Below, one piece after another: positions 12,683 to 24,093 of a stretch of 64,000 nt of DNA. The notes under the pieces are model-generated. The model was not told the DNA's origin. It ran no database searches and saw nothing but the letters and a program-made list of their open reading frames with translations. Source of the DNA: Cryptomeria japonica (lineage: Eukaryota; Streptophyta; Pinopsida; Cupressales; Cupressaceae); assembly GCF_030272615.1 (NCBI RefSeq), contig NW_026729277.1, forward strand, positions 1 to 64,000, given 5' to 3'. The position numbers and the translations under genes were made by a program. Positions within the stretch are counted from its first letter, which is position 1; the number at the start of each line of letters is the position of its first letter.

Positions 12683-13564
12683 TGTTCGAAATTGACACTC
12701 ATCTATTTTAGTTGTGTTTTCATTGATGGAAACACACATCATTTTGGGATGGACACTTAACCGGTATTCATGATTCGGCAACCAATATTCAGGGAAACTA
12801 GCAAACTAGGAACTAGTATATGAGGTCAACATAGGAGATTGGTCTGGCAAGTTTACACGACAGCAATCAGTGACATCATTCATGAAGTTTAATCTATTTA
12901 TTTTTGTCTAGGCCGACATGTAAATAGCTTGTAATATCATTGCAAGCTAACATAAGACATTTATGTTTATGATTGGGAAGGGTATTTAAGTTAGTTTGGT
13001 TAGATTATTTTGGAGACATACATAGATAGATGGAATGTATAGTGATGTGATATTGTGCGACTGATTTTGATCGACTAAATGCGAATATAATATTCTGTAG
13101 TCAGTCTTGGTTATTAGTTTAGAGGTTTAGGATGCGAAGTAAGTTACTGGTAAGGGAAGACACAATGAAAACTAGTATAGATAGTGCTTGAACCGGAACT
13201 CATCCAGCATAGTAGATGCAATCTATGAGTTCAAAATTTTATTTGTAATTCCATATTTGGTGTTTGTAGTTAGTGAGGCTCCTTTTTTGATGAGCAGTGC
13301 ACTCTAGGTTGTTGGCCTTCCTGCATGTGGAGGCCCCTATTGTAATATTTATTCATTTGGCCAATGGATATATTGTGGGTCACCAATCCCACCGTGGTTT
13401 TTCCTCTTTGAGGTTTTCCACGTATAAATCTATGTGTTATGGTGTATGTTATTGTGGTCGCTTCATTTCTACTTACTGTTATATTCTTTTATGGTTACCA
13501 ATTACTAAATTACTTTGTTAATAAGGTTAAAATTGATCTCTCTCAATGTTCTTGGATTCCAACA
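12683..13564 (+). repeat. 3' LTR of the pol-less element
   Basis: 882 bp, TGTTCGAAATTGACACTC to GGATTCCAACA. Homologous to the 5' LTR with scattered substitutions and an approximately 30-bp gap near the right end. The shared interior includes the conserved phrase GGGTCACCAATCCCACCGTGG. Confidence 0.92.
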
Positions 13565-14330
13565 AAAACAAGACAATAAATACAAATAAAATAAAGGCAA
13601 AGCAATTAAAGAGAAAAACCACAAAGCTAAAGAATAATCTAGAAACTAAAAAGATGATAAAAAAGGAAATAAAAACTAACAAAAGAATATGTGTATATAT
13701 GTGCATGTGCGTGTGCGTTCCTGCATATACATACATGGATATAAATACTCCTTAAATATATAAGAGGAAAAAGTTCTGGACAAAACAATCAAAATAAACA
13801 AAAGAAAAGCCTAATAAAAGGGGAAGTAAAAGAAAAATTAAATTAAATTAAAAATAACAACAAGGAAATGAAAATAAAAATAAAATAATAAAATCAAAAT
13901 AAAAGGCCAAGAGAGAACACACAAATGAATGAAGGAATGGCTAAAAAGAGCTAGCAAAAAATAAAAAAGAAAAAGAATTAAATATGAATATGTGTGTTTG
14001 TGTATGTGAATCAAACGAGGAATAAAAAGAAGACACCAATCCAATAACGAAACACAACAAGGGAGGGGGAAAAATAAAGAAAATGAGATGAAAGAGAGAA
14101 AACAAGAATCAAGAGGAAGGGGAGGCTGAGGATACCAACACAAAAGCCAGGAGATAAGGAAAACCAAGCGAGTCGGGGAAGACAAGAACCTAGGGGGAAA
14201 GGTAACCTCAAAACCAAGAAGCAGAAGGGAGAGAGAGGAGAAGAGGGGGGGAAAAAGAAAGAAAAACGATAGCGGGGGGCAGAGGTAAGCCAACTAGGGA
14301 GGAGATCAAGGATGGTGATAATGAAGCTTA
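13565..14330 (-). other. 3' pyrimidine-rich tail region of the Penelope-like element
   Basis: After the endonuclease the minus strand continues briefly with an NHPSNLNRDEGWILSMSWK stretch (about 14400-14340). It then becomes C/T-rich (A/G-rich on plus). Long apparent frames here give F/L/S/P-only translations and are composition artefacts, not genes. The segment is cut at 13564 by the inserted LTR element and continues at 6722. Confidence 0.55.
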
Positions 14331-14499
14331 TTGATGCTAGAAAGAAACAATTTCCATGACATGCTTAAAATCCACCCCTCATCACGATTTAGGTTGGAGG
14401 GGTGGTTGTTGATTTCAATGGCCTCCTTTAATTTCCTCTTAAATAAATTATCTTCTTTGAACAAGATTTATGTGCTTTCCAGACAAATATGGTGCTTGG

Positions 14500-14650
14500 T
14501 GGATCTCAAGTGCTTACCAAGAGCAAATTTGAGTGAAATGTTCATGTTTGATGTCTACACAATGTTCCTTGATTCTAGTGCTAAAGGAACATCTTGTCTC
14601 GCCTATATAAGGTACACCACATGAACACGTACACAACTTTGTAGACTCCT
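14500..14650 (-). pseudogene. GIY-YIG endonuclease domain of the Penelope-like element
   Basis: Downstream of the RT on the minus strand there is GVYKV, then after a one-base frame change C-S-C-G-VPYIGET (YIGET at about 14593-14610), then a block ending STRIKEHCVDIKHE. The two-part Y-x-V ... YIG pattern, the CxC between them and the downstream R-x-x-EH match the GIY-YIG nuclease fused to the C-terminus of endonuclease-bearing Penelope elements. In active copies this domain nicks target DNA for priming. Here it is frameshifted and followed by a stop, so inactive. Confidence 0.78.
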
Positions 14651-14699
14651 AACTCCAAGATAATGTCCCTAGAGTCTTTGAGAGTGGGGGTCCAGTTCC

Positions 14700-15977
14700 T
14701 GACCAACGAGAAAGTTTTGAAGGCACAATGAAAACCTTTCTTGGAGAGGATTATAGAAATTTGATGGTAGATGCCTTCGATATAAGGTATGGAGATGAAC
14801 GGAAGGTCTGAAGGAGGAGAGAGGGTAGAATGCAAGAAGAAATGAGATTTGGCTTGGTTAAGGGCTCTAGAGACATTCTTGTTGGAGAAGATGCAATGTA
14901 GATAGTCCAAATCTTGTTCTAAGTTGTCGCCATCACATATATGATAAGCCCTCAAGGCTAGGGTTTTGAGAACCCCAAGTTTTTGGCAGCGGTGGTGATG
15001 CGATAAGGAGTTGGTTCTTAGATTCCACTTTCATGGTGAAGGAGATGCAAGGGGATATGTTGTTGAGGTGGGACAAAAATCCTCCAACTTGGCCAGGCCT
15101 TGGGGCCAACACACATTGGTGTCATCAACATAACATTTCGATAACCTCAATTTAAGAGGATATAAGAAGAGAACAATTTCCTCAAAATTATCCATGAAGA
15201 GGTTGTCTATGATAGAGAAAGGGGGGAAACCATAGCCACCCCATCAGCTTGCTCATAGATCATGCCTTGGAGTGAAAAGAAAGTGGATCTCAAGCATAAC
15301 TATCTAAATGAGCCTCTTTAATAAAATGGACAAAGTGGGAGGAATCTTTTATGGAGTCAAATATTCCCACGAGCGACGAGATGAGCTTGGAAAGGAAAGA
15401 AGCCAAATCATAGGTGGGTGATCCAATGGTATTGACAATGGGCCGCAAAGGAATACCCACTTTGTGAATTTAAGGAACCCCATAAATGGAAGGGGTCACT
15501 TCTTTAGAGGGAACGAGACACTTTTTGATAGCATCATTGAAGGAGGAGCCTGACACAATGGCCTTGACCTTCTTTAAAATTTTGGAGCAAGGATTACGAG
15601 AAAGTATTTTATAGTTGCTAGTGTTAGAGAGGAGGTCACATTTTAGTGACAAAGTCTTGCTTGTTCATGATGCTTGTGGCATTCTCCTTACTGGCTTTTG
15701 AAATGTGAAGATCATTATTACTCAATAATTTGTTGAAAGCCATAATTTCATCTTTGGGGATGTTACATTTAGGAGGCTTGGCACACCTAAAGGCTACTGC
15801 ACAGTCTTGCCTAACTTCTTCTAGCAAATGAGAAGGAAGATAGCGAACCACATTCTCCATTTCTATGAAAAAGTCTAAATGCAAGATAGATCGGGGAGCA
15901 ACAACAAAGACAAGACCTCTTTTCAAGAAGTTGAAGGCATGAGGATCCATATCCGTGCTGGATAAGTTTACTACCAA
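14700..15977 (-). pseudogene. Penelope-like reverse transcriptase (degenerate)
   Basis: From the N-terminal side there are about 160 residues of leader region, then the family signature (S)IYGVP-x-IHKVGIPLRPIV followed by IGSPTYDLA (about 15490-15400). The active site is YVDDTN (YVDD at 15121-15132). A family-typical block follows: SHHHRCQKLGVLKTLALRA, then YHICDGDNLEQDL (about 15005-14900). The YGxPKIHK and SHHHPxQK blocks are diagnostic of Penelope-like RTs rather than copia, gypsy or L1 RTs. Interruptions include TAG after TKM near 15650 and TAA at about 15470, where lysine is usual. Several frameshifts occur between 15400 and 15000. Not functional. Confidence 0.82.
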
Positions 15978-16164
15978 CTTTCTCTCCCACGCATTAATTG
16001 GGAGTGGGCTAGGGGAGATGCTAGGGTGGGAGGAACAACTAGGGGGAGCCAGATGGACTTAGCCACAAGGGTGGGACACGAGTGAGGGGAAACTACCCCA
16101 TCAGCAATGATGAAATAGGGATGATGCATGGGATTGGATGGAGGGGGCAGGATAGGCGAGAAAC

Positions 16165-16420
16165 TTTATTTTAGAATTTAAAATTTTACTTCTACTATTG
16201 TTGATCCAATCCAACAACCAAACTCTAAAGCCCTCTTTATTCTCTGTGAATATTTGGACCCCAATTACACCTTTACAATTACAAAATTACTTCTAAATGA
16301 AAAATATATATAGTTATTTATGAAAGATACCAAAATCCACCCACACCTATGTAATTACAAAACTACTCAAGCACCAAAAGCTTTCTAATTTATTGATAAA
16401 AGGAAAAAACAAAATCATGG
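16165..16420. repeat. Duplicated host block, module c resumed
   Basis: Matches 39850-40100 (AACCAAACTCT.AA.CCCTCTTT, then CAAGCACCAAAAGCTTT). With 4461-6247 it forms one host block, which shows that everything between was inserted. Non-coding. Confidence 0.7.
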
Positions 16421-16499
16421 AACCATCTGGACAAGTACTCCTAATATTATATTGGGCGAGATAGGGATTTAAATTTATGTTGGACAGGAGGATATTTAA

Positions 16500-17170
16500 A
16501 ATTCTAAACTTTTGTTTTCGTTTCTATGTTTGCTATTGTTCATCTAATATGTGCATCTTATCTAAGTAGGCATCTATTTCTTCTTATGTGGAAAGAAAAA
16601 AAAATAGTGGCCAGGTTTACTAAGTGTTTAGCGATGTGAATGCAAAGGGGCTATAACAATAGAAACATATTCTGATATAGCTACTTGATCAGCGTAGTTA
16701 GCAAATATTTTACATGGAGACACATTTGACCATCCATTAAACTTTTAGTTACATAAAAAATACACTCCTCGCCATAAAATTTTCCCTGAACCTGCTCCAT
16801 TTTATCAAAATAAAATTGAAAAGAGAGAAGACAAATGGTGATGTTTTGAATAGGGGTTTTAAGTTCAATTTTTTTTGGCTTGATTTGGCATATATCTTTT
16901 TCTCCTTCTATAAGTTTTCTTTAAAACATTTTAAGTAAGAAATTTCATAATTTTCTAAGTAATTTATTTGAAAATGATGGTATATATAAATAAATTAAAT
17001 GTGTATGTAGAATCATTTTATTTTATTTATATTTTTAATTTAAAATATTATTTTCATTTATTTAATAGTTATTTTATTTACTAAAAAATATTTTATAATT
17101 TGAATTATTGAATATATGTTTACTATTTTCTCATTTTATATAAATATATCTTATATAACAATCCATGTTT
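16500..17170. repeat. Duplicated host block, module e, copy 1
   Basis: Collinear with 62170-62840. Shared phrases include GCTATTGTTCATCTAAT, TTTAGCGATGT.AATGCAAAG, CATTTGACCATCCATTAAAC and the final AACAATCCATGTTT. Non-coding and AT-rich. It marks the right-hand part of the host repeat unit in two of its copies. Confidence 0.78.
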
Positions 17171-17299
17171 CCCTATCATTGTAAACACCTTTTCAAAATA
17201 ATTCTAAAGCTAACAAAATTGTTAGGTAGGCTTGTCAATTAATAAATAAATAAAATTAGACTTACGCTAAACAAAATTAAACTCATGCTATGAAATGGA

Positions 17300-17660
17300 T
17301 TCTAACCATGGTTAAACATTAGTTGTTGTAGTTGTTGTATGTTACTAGATTTAAATGTGTATGAGTTTTGAAATCAATGTTTTAGATCACACTCTATGAT
17401 CCATCATTATAATACAAGAGAGCTAGGAGAGACAAAAGAGTATTAATTACAAATTAGGATCAACCTAAAATGGCGAGGGAGGATGGGAGGCGGCATACAA
17501 CTCAAAGCAAAGGGGGAGAATTAGAAAAAGGAAGAGAAAAGTGGCAAAGAGAGGAAAATTTTGATAAATAAAAGAAGAGAGGGACAACAAGAAGAAACAA
17601 AAGTAAAGGCAAGAAGAAAATACTAAAGGTAGAATAGGCTAAGAAGGTACATGAAAATAA
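17300..17660 (-). mobile_element. Penelope-like element end fragment
   Basis: Bases 17360-17410 repeat the motif at 6320-6365 (plus-strand core GATC(A/T)CAC(A/T)(C/G)T(A/G)TGATCCATCATTA). They are followed by the same kind of purine-rich sequence as at 6430 and 13600-14290. No RT or nuclease domain follows, so this is a separate, mostly lost copy or a fragment of the same element. Confidence 0.5.
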
Positions 17661-17819
17661 ACAATTTGAAACAGTGATGATAATAAAATTAAAATTATTA
17701 AAATGGCATAAACTAATGAGTGAATAAACATGAGAAAATTGTTATTACCATATTAAAATGTAATATGATATGTATTAAAATATTATAATTATTTTGATTA
17801 AGGGAAAATGGGTTTTTAG

Positions 17820-18530
17820 GGGACCCAAAACCCCGTACAAAATTTTTTGAAGGGACCTAAAACCCTCAGATTTTTCACAGATCTGAAACTCACAAAGAAA
17901 TGCTGTAGAAAGATAAAACATAGACAAATAGTAGCCTAGCCACGATCAAACACAATAGAAAAATAAATACATAACTAGTGGCAGCAGAAGAAGGCCTAAG
18001 CCACCCTAAAAGAAATTAGACAATCATAAAGATGGGGAAGAAGGCTCCCTCAACCATAACCATGAGCTTTATCCTGGCTCCCACAACCATATCCTCGAGA
18101 GTGTACCCACTATGGGCAATAAATTTTTCATTGTCTCTACCTCCAAAGGAAAAAGAAGTAAGAAGATAGCAGCAATTCCATCAAAAGCTCCCTTGTAGCC
18201 AAACAATTAAGTTTCATCAACTCACCAATAACACTTCCAAGCATATCTAATAGCATCTAAATCCAACTTAATAGGAGATAGGTCACCTCAAGCCACATCC
18301 ATCTCCCTCTCCATAGAAGATAGGACTACCTCAATAGGAACAACCAAAGTAACCCCAAGATGTAGAAAATGGAACACAACCATGGGACAAAGACAAAGAG
18401 GGGCAGAAAAATCTTCATCATAAAGAGACCTAGGAGACAAAGATAAAGACATGAAAAACCAGACCCCATCAATAGATCTACATATCCTATTCCAATAATT
18501 GTTTCTCTCAAACCCTCATCTACAATCCAT
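17820..18530. repeat. Distant member of the GGGTTTT..GGCTCCC repeat family
   Basis: Contains GGGTTTTTAGGGGACCCAAAACCCC, split here as GGGTTTTTAGGGG then ACCCAAAACCCC, plus AAGGCTCCCTCAACC, TGGCTCCCACAACC and CACCTCAA / CTACCTCAATAGG phrases. All recur in the better-preserved array at 21.0-22.1 kb. No coding content. The origin is unknown, perhaps the untranslated end of a non-LTR element. Confidence 0.4.
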
Positions 18531-21030
18531 GATCTACATATTGTATTTGGTAGTCTAAGGGTTGCATGTCTTCTTCTAGCTTATCCATCAAGGAGACTTC
18601 CACTTGAGATCTTTGGTGTCTCTACTCATCTATTGTTATGGAATATATATCTTACTCACTCTCTTTGTCTTACTCTCAAGTGTTTTGAAGGTCTCCTTCG
18701 AGATGGTAAAATCTTCATCCTTCATCTGTTTATGCCTCCTTTATCTTTTCTCATCAATATGAGTTAACTAGATATGGATTTGTCCATGTAAAACAATAGG
18801 TAAAGTTACCTATTATTTTGAAGCTTCTTCTTCTTCTTATTTAAAAACCTATTGCTAAAATACCTGATATTCTTTAAATATTTCCTCTTCTTTTTATTGT
18901 TCTTTATTTCTTCAAGGCATTTCTTCTTCTACTGTCTACTTTTCCTCCTAAAGCGTCTACTCTTCTTTATCTTATTTTATATTTTTGTGGATTTTTCTTT
19001 CACTCCTACTTTGTAGCTACTTACCTTGTGTGTTGGAATATCTCTGATCATGGACATTCACTCCTTTACATTCTAGTTCATTTAATAGATTTTGTGCACT
19101 AGGAAAATCATGCTCTAAGTTTATTTTCCTCACATATTACAAAAAGGTTTTGTGGTGTCTAGTATGAACAAGGTTAACTCTTGTTTGAGTGTCAAGTCTA
19201 TGCAAAGGTTGGCTTGTCTTCCTAGTTCCTCATACTTTAATGCCTTATTTTATTTTCTATATTGGATTTAGGATTTCTCTTCACATTCCAACATAAGAAA
19301 TCTATTATTATATTTCATCACTTTTGAATTCTCTTCCATCACATTCATCTTCTATTTTATCTACTTTTACCCTTATTCCCTTTTTTTTATTTTTCCTTTC
19401 AAGGGAACAATTGTGTTCTCTTAACTCACATATCCTCTCTAGGGGCCATCATCCTAGCAACTCATCATTATTAGTCTTCATCCTTCCTATGATTGGGGTA
19501 TGATGCTACTAGTCATCAACAATCCCTACCTACTATATATTATTCTTCTTTGAAATGATTATACTTCTCCTAATTACAATATCATCTCAAAGAGGGGCAA
19601 AATATAGGCACTAAAATTTGTCCCTTCCTAGCCACACTTAAATTTAGTCTATCCTTTAGTTAAAAAAATATTAGTTATTTAATTATTTTACCTTTGTTCT
19701 ATCCCCTTGATTACATAAATATTTGTTATTTATTTTTAATTAATTAGGCAATTCACCTTTATAACTTTATTCTTGTCCACTTCATCTTAGCCCTCCAACT
19801 TGTTCATGTGGATTATAATCTAAAATTTATGTCATGTGACAATTTTACCCTTCACATGTCTAACTAAGCCTTGTCCCATTCATTGAACCTAGACACCGTA
19901 CCAAATGTCAAACTAACCTTATATCATATACATTGATTTCAAACTGATTCTCTATATTCTATCCATTCCCATAAATATATTTCCCTCTACCTAATCTTAA
20001 ATTTGGATTCTATCCATCATATGACACTTTTCATAGACTATAAATTTGATCATAACCCTAATCCTCCTTTAATTTTATCCATCCATCATCAATCAACCAT
20101 GCCATTAATCTTTCCTCTTAAGAGTTTTATATCTAGAGGCCTCCCACCTAATCAATCTAGCTAAGCGAATCTATCAAGCTCATACTATCTTTTTCATATC
20201 ATTATCATTGCTATCTTGTATAATGAACATTGGGAAAAAATGGTCCTGGTTCTATTCTTTCTGCCCCATAATGAGTATTTTGAGGAAAAAATCTTAAATA
20301 TGCGATATAATTTTTTCTTTTGGCTCAATTCTTCTCCTTAGCCATCTCACAAGAATGTTGAAACTCCATTTTTCAATCATTGATATAATCACTTTGTAAT
20401 CAAGGATAATCAATCTATAATTGATCATCTTGAGTTACTCTATTAGTGTGAACTCTAATCAAAGATGGTCGAAATAAAATTCACTAGCATTGAGTCACTC
20501 TCATTATTGATGGTCACTCTAAATCATGAGCATGCGATGTCATCACATCTCTATCTACAATGTCCCAAACTTTATAACCAAAATCTCAAAATAATAATTA
20601 ACCTAGATATCTATAATATTGGGATTCATCCTATGGTTCACACAATAAGTTTATTATATCTAAGACCAAATGCCTACAACTATCCAAAAAAACGTATACA
20701 AAATAGAAATTAAACTAATAATACCATAAAACAATAATTTTATAAAATATTTGAAGCATACATCACTCATCTCTATAGAGTGCCCATTCAAATGTATCAT
20801 ACACACACCAACAAATAAATCATCAACATCATTATCATTACCAAATAAAATGCACTACATCAACATTATTAAAATAAATCATAAAAATTGAAATTCCATG
20901 CATCTAAAACATAAAAGAAAATTTATAACACTCAAGATGAAGAAAACAATCTTATGTTTGTGAATGATATCATAGAATCTATTTACTGCATTCCTTAAGA
21001 ATAGTAGTTCTTATTTAACAATAGTTTTTT
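18531..21030. other. AT-rich spacer, nothing recognised
   Basis: No supported gene, terminal repeat or transposon motif on either strand. T/C-rich stretches (18.8-19.4 kb) give short, low-complexity open frames only. Confidence 0.5.
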
Positions 21031-21540
21031 ATTAGGGTAAAATAGGTTTTCATGGGACCTCGAAACTCATACAACTAGAAAGCTGCCAACAAGAAATGAG
21101 CTAGCCTACTCAACAACAAATAACAGGTTTTAAAAGGACCTAAAACCTTCTGGACCTACGGGCATCCAGAGCCCAAACCCAAAGACTGCACAAACCAAAA
21201 ACAAAAAATTAGTACATCCACATGTGACCAAACACTAGGAAAACCTTACACATAAGACATTAAAACACAAGCTGGCACAAATACATGATCTAAATCAACA
21301 AACACTAGACCATAAAATGCAAGGAAAAAGGGTTTTAACATGAACCCTCAGCTAACAAAAAGGGTTTTCCTAGGATCCCATAACCTATAATAGAAGCTCC
21401 TAGCCTCAAAATATCACACAGCCAAAACCTAACCACAAACAAACAATGGCCAAACTAGGCCCTCGAAAACTACTAGTAACTAGCTAGTCCCAGAAAGAAC
21501 CTGAAAACATAGGGATTTTTGTAAGCTCCCTCAACCTTGA

Positions 21541-22140
21541 AAGTGGGTTTTACAAGGCTCCCATAACCTTCTAAGACCCAGAGAAAAGCAACATTTCCTG
21601 TATGCACAATTTGGCCAAGAGGGTTTTTATAGGCTCCTAGAACCAACAAACCATTCTAGGACATAGTGATAAGACTGTGAACCCAGAACCATCTATGAAG
21701 AACACCAAGAGGGTTGAGAATAGCTCCCTCAACCCTCAACACAAACTGCAATAACCAACATGCTCCTCCACACCTACTCTCCACCTCAATAGGAGAAAGT
21801 GCCACCTCAATAGGAAAAGAAGGAAAACAGGTCGACATGAAAGTGGGTTTTACAAGGCTCCCAAAACTCGCTGAGGCCCAGAAAATAACATGTAGTCCTA
21901 AGAGAACAATCTGGCCAAGAGGGTTTTTATAGGCTCCGACAACCAACAAATTGTTCTAGCAAAAAGGGATAAAACCGTAAACCCAAAACCATCTGTGAAG
22001 AAAATCTTGAGGATATTGATCGACTCCCTCAACCAGCAATGCAAACAGTGCTAGCTCAGAAAATCCCCAACACCTACTCTCCACATCAATAAGACAAAGG
22101 GCCGCCTCAATAAGACAAGAAGGAGAGTAGCCCAACTACC
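21541..22140. repeat. Two tandem 300-bp units
   Basis: Units 21541-21840 and 21841-22140 both begin AAGTGGGTTTTACAAGGCTC. They stay in register to the end with no insertion or deletion that I can see, despite many substitutions. Each contains several copies of a degenerate GGGTTTT-N-GGCTCCC-N2-AACC phrase and a CACCTCAATAGG-like phrase near its end. Related but unaligned phrases extend left to about 21030. The right edge abuts the broken gypsy element. Confidence 0.75.
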
Positions 22141-22259
22141 TTGGAAACCTCAGTCGGAAATCTAGTCCAAATGTATTAGTGACATTGTCTCTGTTTACTT
22201 CTCTCTTTCTTCTGCAATTCTAATTTGTTTTTGCCACAAGACTTCATCTAGTTTGTCAC

Positions 22260-23063
22260 CATAAGCTCTCTGTTATCTGATTCCATCTATCCATCAGGTT
22301 TATCTGGCAGGTCCTTCTGCAAACTCATATCACCCTCTGGTATAACCTTTGCAACTAGTTCTATTAGATATTTCTTCAAGTCACCTTCCGATATAACTTC
22401 TGCAACTGGTTTCTTAGTACTGCAAATTTTCTCAAGACTCGGATTCTTCACTTCCTTCACTTTCTCCTTCAAAGAAATCAATGTGAACTTTTGCCCATGC
22501 TTCTCAATAATGACTAGGTTTCTTCTATAGTCATAAATAGCTTCTCTATCAAACTACAAAGGTTTTCCCAACAAGATATGACAAGCACTCATAGATACCA
22601 CATCACACAAAATCTCATCTCTAAAAGGCCCAATATTAAAATTCACTAAACAATGCTCCTTTACTTATATCTTTTGATCATCTTGCAGCCAACTTACCTC
22701 ATAAGAACAAGGATTCTCAAGACTCTTCAATCCAAGCTTCACAACCATCTCCTCAGATTCCAAATTATCAGTACTTCCACTACCTACAATAACCTTGCAA
22801 CACTTACCACCCGATTTACACATAGTCCGAAAAATACTCTTCCTCTGAGTAGATCCAGTATCCTTTCTTCTAAACATAAGGGATTCTCCTTGCTCCAGTG
22901 CACAGTCAGATCCAGTACCTTCACTTTCCAGTTCCTCATTTTCCACACAACTTCTTGACATTCTTTGCTTACATTCATAGAATCTATGTTCGGTTTATCC
23001 ACACTTGAAATATTTGCTAGGAAACTCTCTACTAGTATTGCCAGTGCATTTCCTATGTATCTT
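22260..23063 (-). pseudogene. Gypsy zinc knuckle and aspartic protease (broken)
   Basis: A knuckle reading YFKCG(stop)TEHRFYEC has lost its first Cys and has TAA at 22995-22997, where Gln is usual. The protease active-site region reads VGSGSTDNL (about 22772-22785). The family has D at the first G, so the catalytic aspartate is lost. Downstream CHILLGKPL and the YDYRRNLVIIEKHGQKFTL region follow, then a charged segment to 22287. Not functional. Confidence 0.7.
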
Positions 23064-23904
23064 CTATTCTAGTTCTTTACTCCACTTAGGTTTGTATTTG
23101 TCTTCCTCAACCGGTTTCTTCATAATGTCACTCATCTGTCCCTTGAATTTCTCCTTCCCTCTATTTGGTTGTCTTGTTCTCATCTTCTCCTCGGCCTTCA
23201 AAGCATACTGGTAAGATCCTTCAACTATGGAAACCCTCAACATACTCATCTCATCTTGAATGTTAAAAGCAAGTCCATTTATGTACCTCACCGCCTTTTC
23301 TCTATCCATCTCTCCATGTCTAGATCTAATCACCACCTTGTAGAATTCTTCTGTATATTCCTTCATGGTCATTTTTCTCTATTTCAGGTTCTGCAACTTC
23401 TTGAACAACTGCAAATCATAGTCTCTCAGTATGAACTTGGCCTTCAATCTTGCACCCATCTATCTCCACCAAGTGATCTTCAATTCACCATTCTCCACTC
23501 CATCTTTTTGCAACTCCTTCCACCATAAGGAATCATGCCCTTTAGACTTAGTCTGTGCCAAACTAGACTCTTTATGGGTCTTTGACATCCTCAAACTTAG
23601 AGTAATCCTCCAACTCTCTGATCCAATCGATTAGATCCTTCGAGTTCAGTGTTCCAAAAAAGTTGGAAACTTCAACTTTATGAACTTTACTTGCTTAGGC
23701 CACTGCTCTCAGGAATCTTTCCTCTCTTTCATCTTCTGGTCCTTCAAATTCTTCAAGCTCTTCACCGGCTTCTTCATATTCATCCTCACATTTAGGGTTT
23801 CTTCACAAACCAGCCAAGGTGTTTTGTATTTCATTCCTCACTTCATTCTTGAAGTCTTCCATCATGTGTTCTACCCTTTGAGGGTTTGTCCTTCTAGGCG
23901 GCAT
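23064..23904 (-). pseudogene. Gypsy gag (broken)
   Basis: Begins MPPRRTNPQ (ATG at 23904), with an acidic stretch (EEAGEELEEFEGPEDEREE). It then continues through a retrotransposon-gag domain: a VSNFFGTLN..DLIDWI start, and the tail EYTEEFYKVVIRSRHGE...AVRYINGLAFNIQDEMSML. Stops and frame changes occur near 23820 and 23370-23560. It encoded the capsid. No intact frame remains. Confidence 0.75.
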
Positions 23905-24079
23905 CTCCTCTTCCACTTTGGTGAACTGCTTCAACTCGACAATCTGACTACCAGTTCAATTGCCTCCACTCGACAATCTATTGAACACAAATGCAACTTT
24001 CTTCCAATCAACGATCTATCTACCCAAAGGAATGCCTCAATATTTGCTAACAATTCTTACACCAGTCAGTCCATAACCA

Positions 24080-24091
24080 ACTCTGATACCA
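24080..24091 (-). other. Primer binding site of the gypsy element
   Basis: Minus strand TGGTATCAGAGT, initiator-Met tRNA type, a few bases inside the LTR edge. Confidence 0.8.
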
Positions 24092-24093
24092 CT

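Larger units (their letters stand above)
6723..13564 (+). mobile_element. LTR retrotransposon with gag-like ORF and unknown ORF2, no pol
   Basis: A complete element of 6842 bp: 5' LTR, iMet primer site, a gag-like frame with three zinc knuckles, a second long frame of unknown function, a purine tract, and 3' LTR. Flanking pentamers are AAATC (6718-6722) and AAAAC (13565-13569), a possible target duplication with one mismatch. I find no protease, integrase, reverse transcriptase or RNase H motif in any frame between the LTRs. It would therefore have needed enzymes from another element. Closest described category: plant TR-GAG or other non-autonomous LTR elements, but with an extra large ORF. 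It is inserted in the Penelope-like element. Confidence 0.85.
6255..16164 (-). mobile_element. Penelope-like retroelement (Dryad-type), split by an LTR element
   Basis: On the minus strand the right part (16164 down to 13565) carries a Penelope-class reverse transcriptase followed by a GIY-YIG endonuclease, then a pyrimidine-rich 3' region. The left part (6722 down to 6255) is its end, containing the motif near 6320-6365 that also occurs at 17360-17410. An uninterrupted counterpart of the site is present near 39840. The 7-bp TTTATTT at 6248-6254 and 16165-16171 may be the target duplication, but it is too A/T-rich to be decisive. Penelope elements are common in animals. In plants I know them from conifers, where they have been attributed to ancient horizontal transfer. 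Confidence 0.8.

Noticed and set aside
13838-14293. 151-codon open frame on the minus strand
   Set aside because: Translation is almost only F, L, S, P and I, from an A/G-rich stretch in the Penelope tail. No motif. Composition artefact.
17822-17850. Interstitial telomere-like tract (GGGTTTTTAGGGG)
   Set aside because: Not a repeated TTTAGGG array, only one loose match within the GGGTTTT phrase family.
21656-21949. Open minus frame in the tandem 300-bp repeat
   Set aside because: It crosses the unit boundary, is not preserved in the neighbouring unit, and has no motif.
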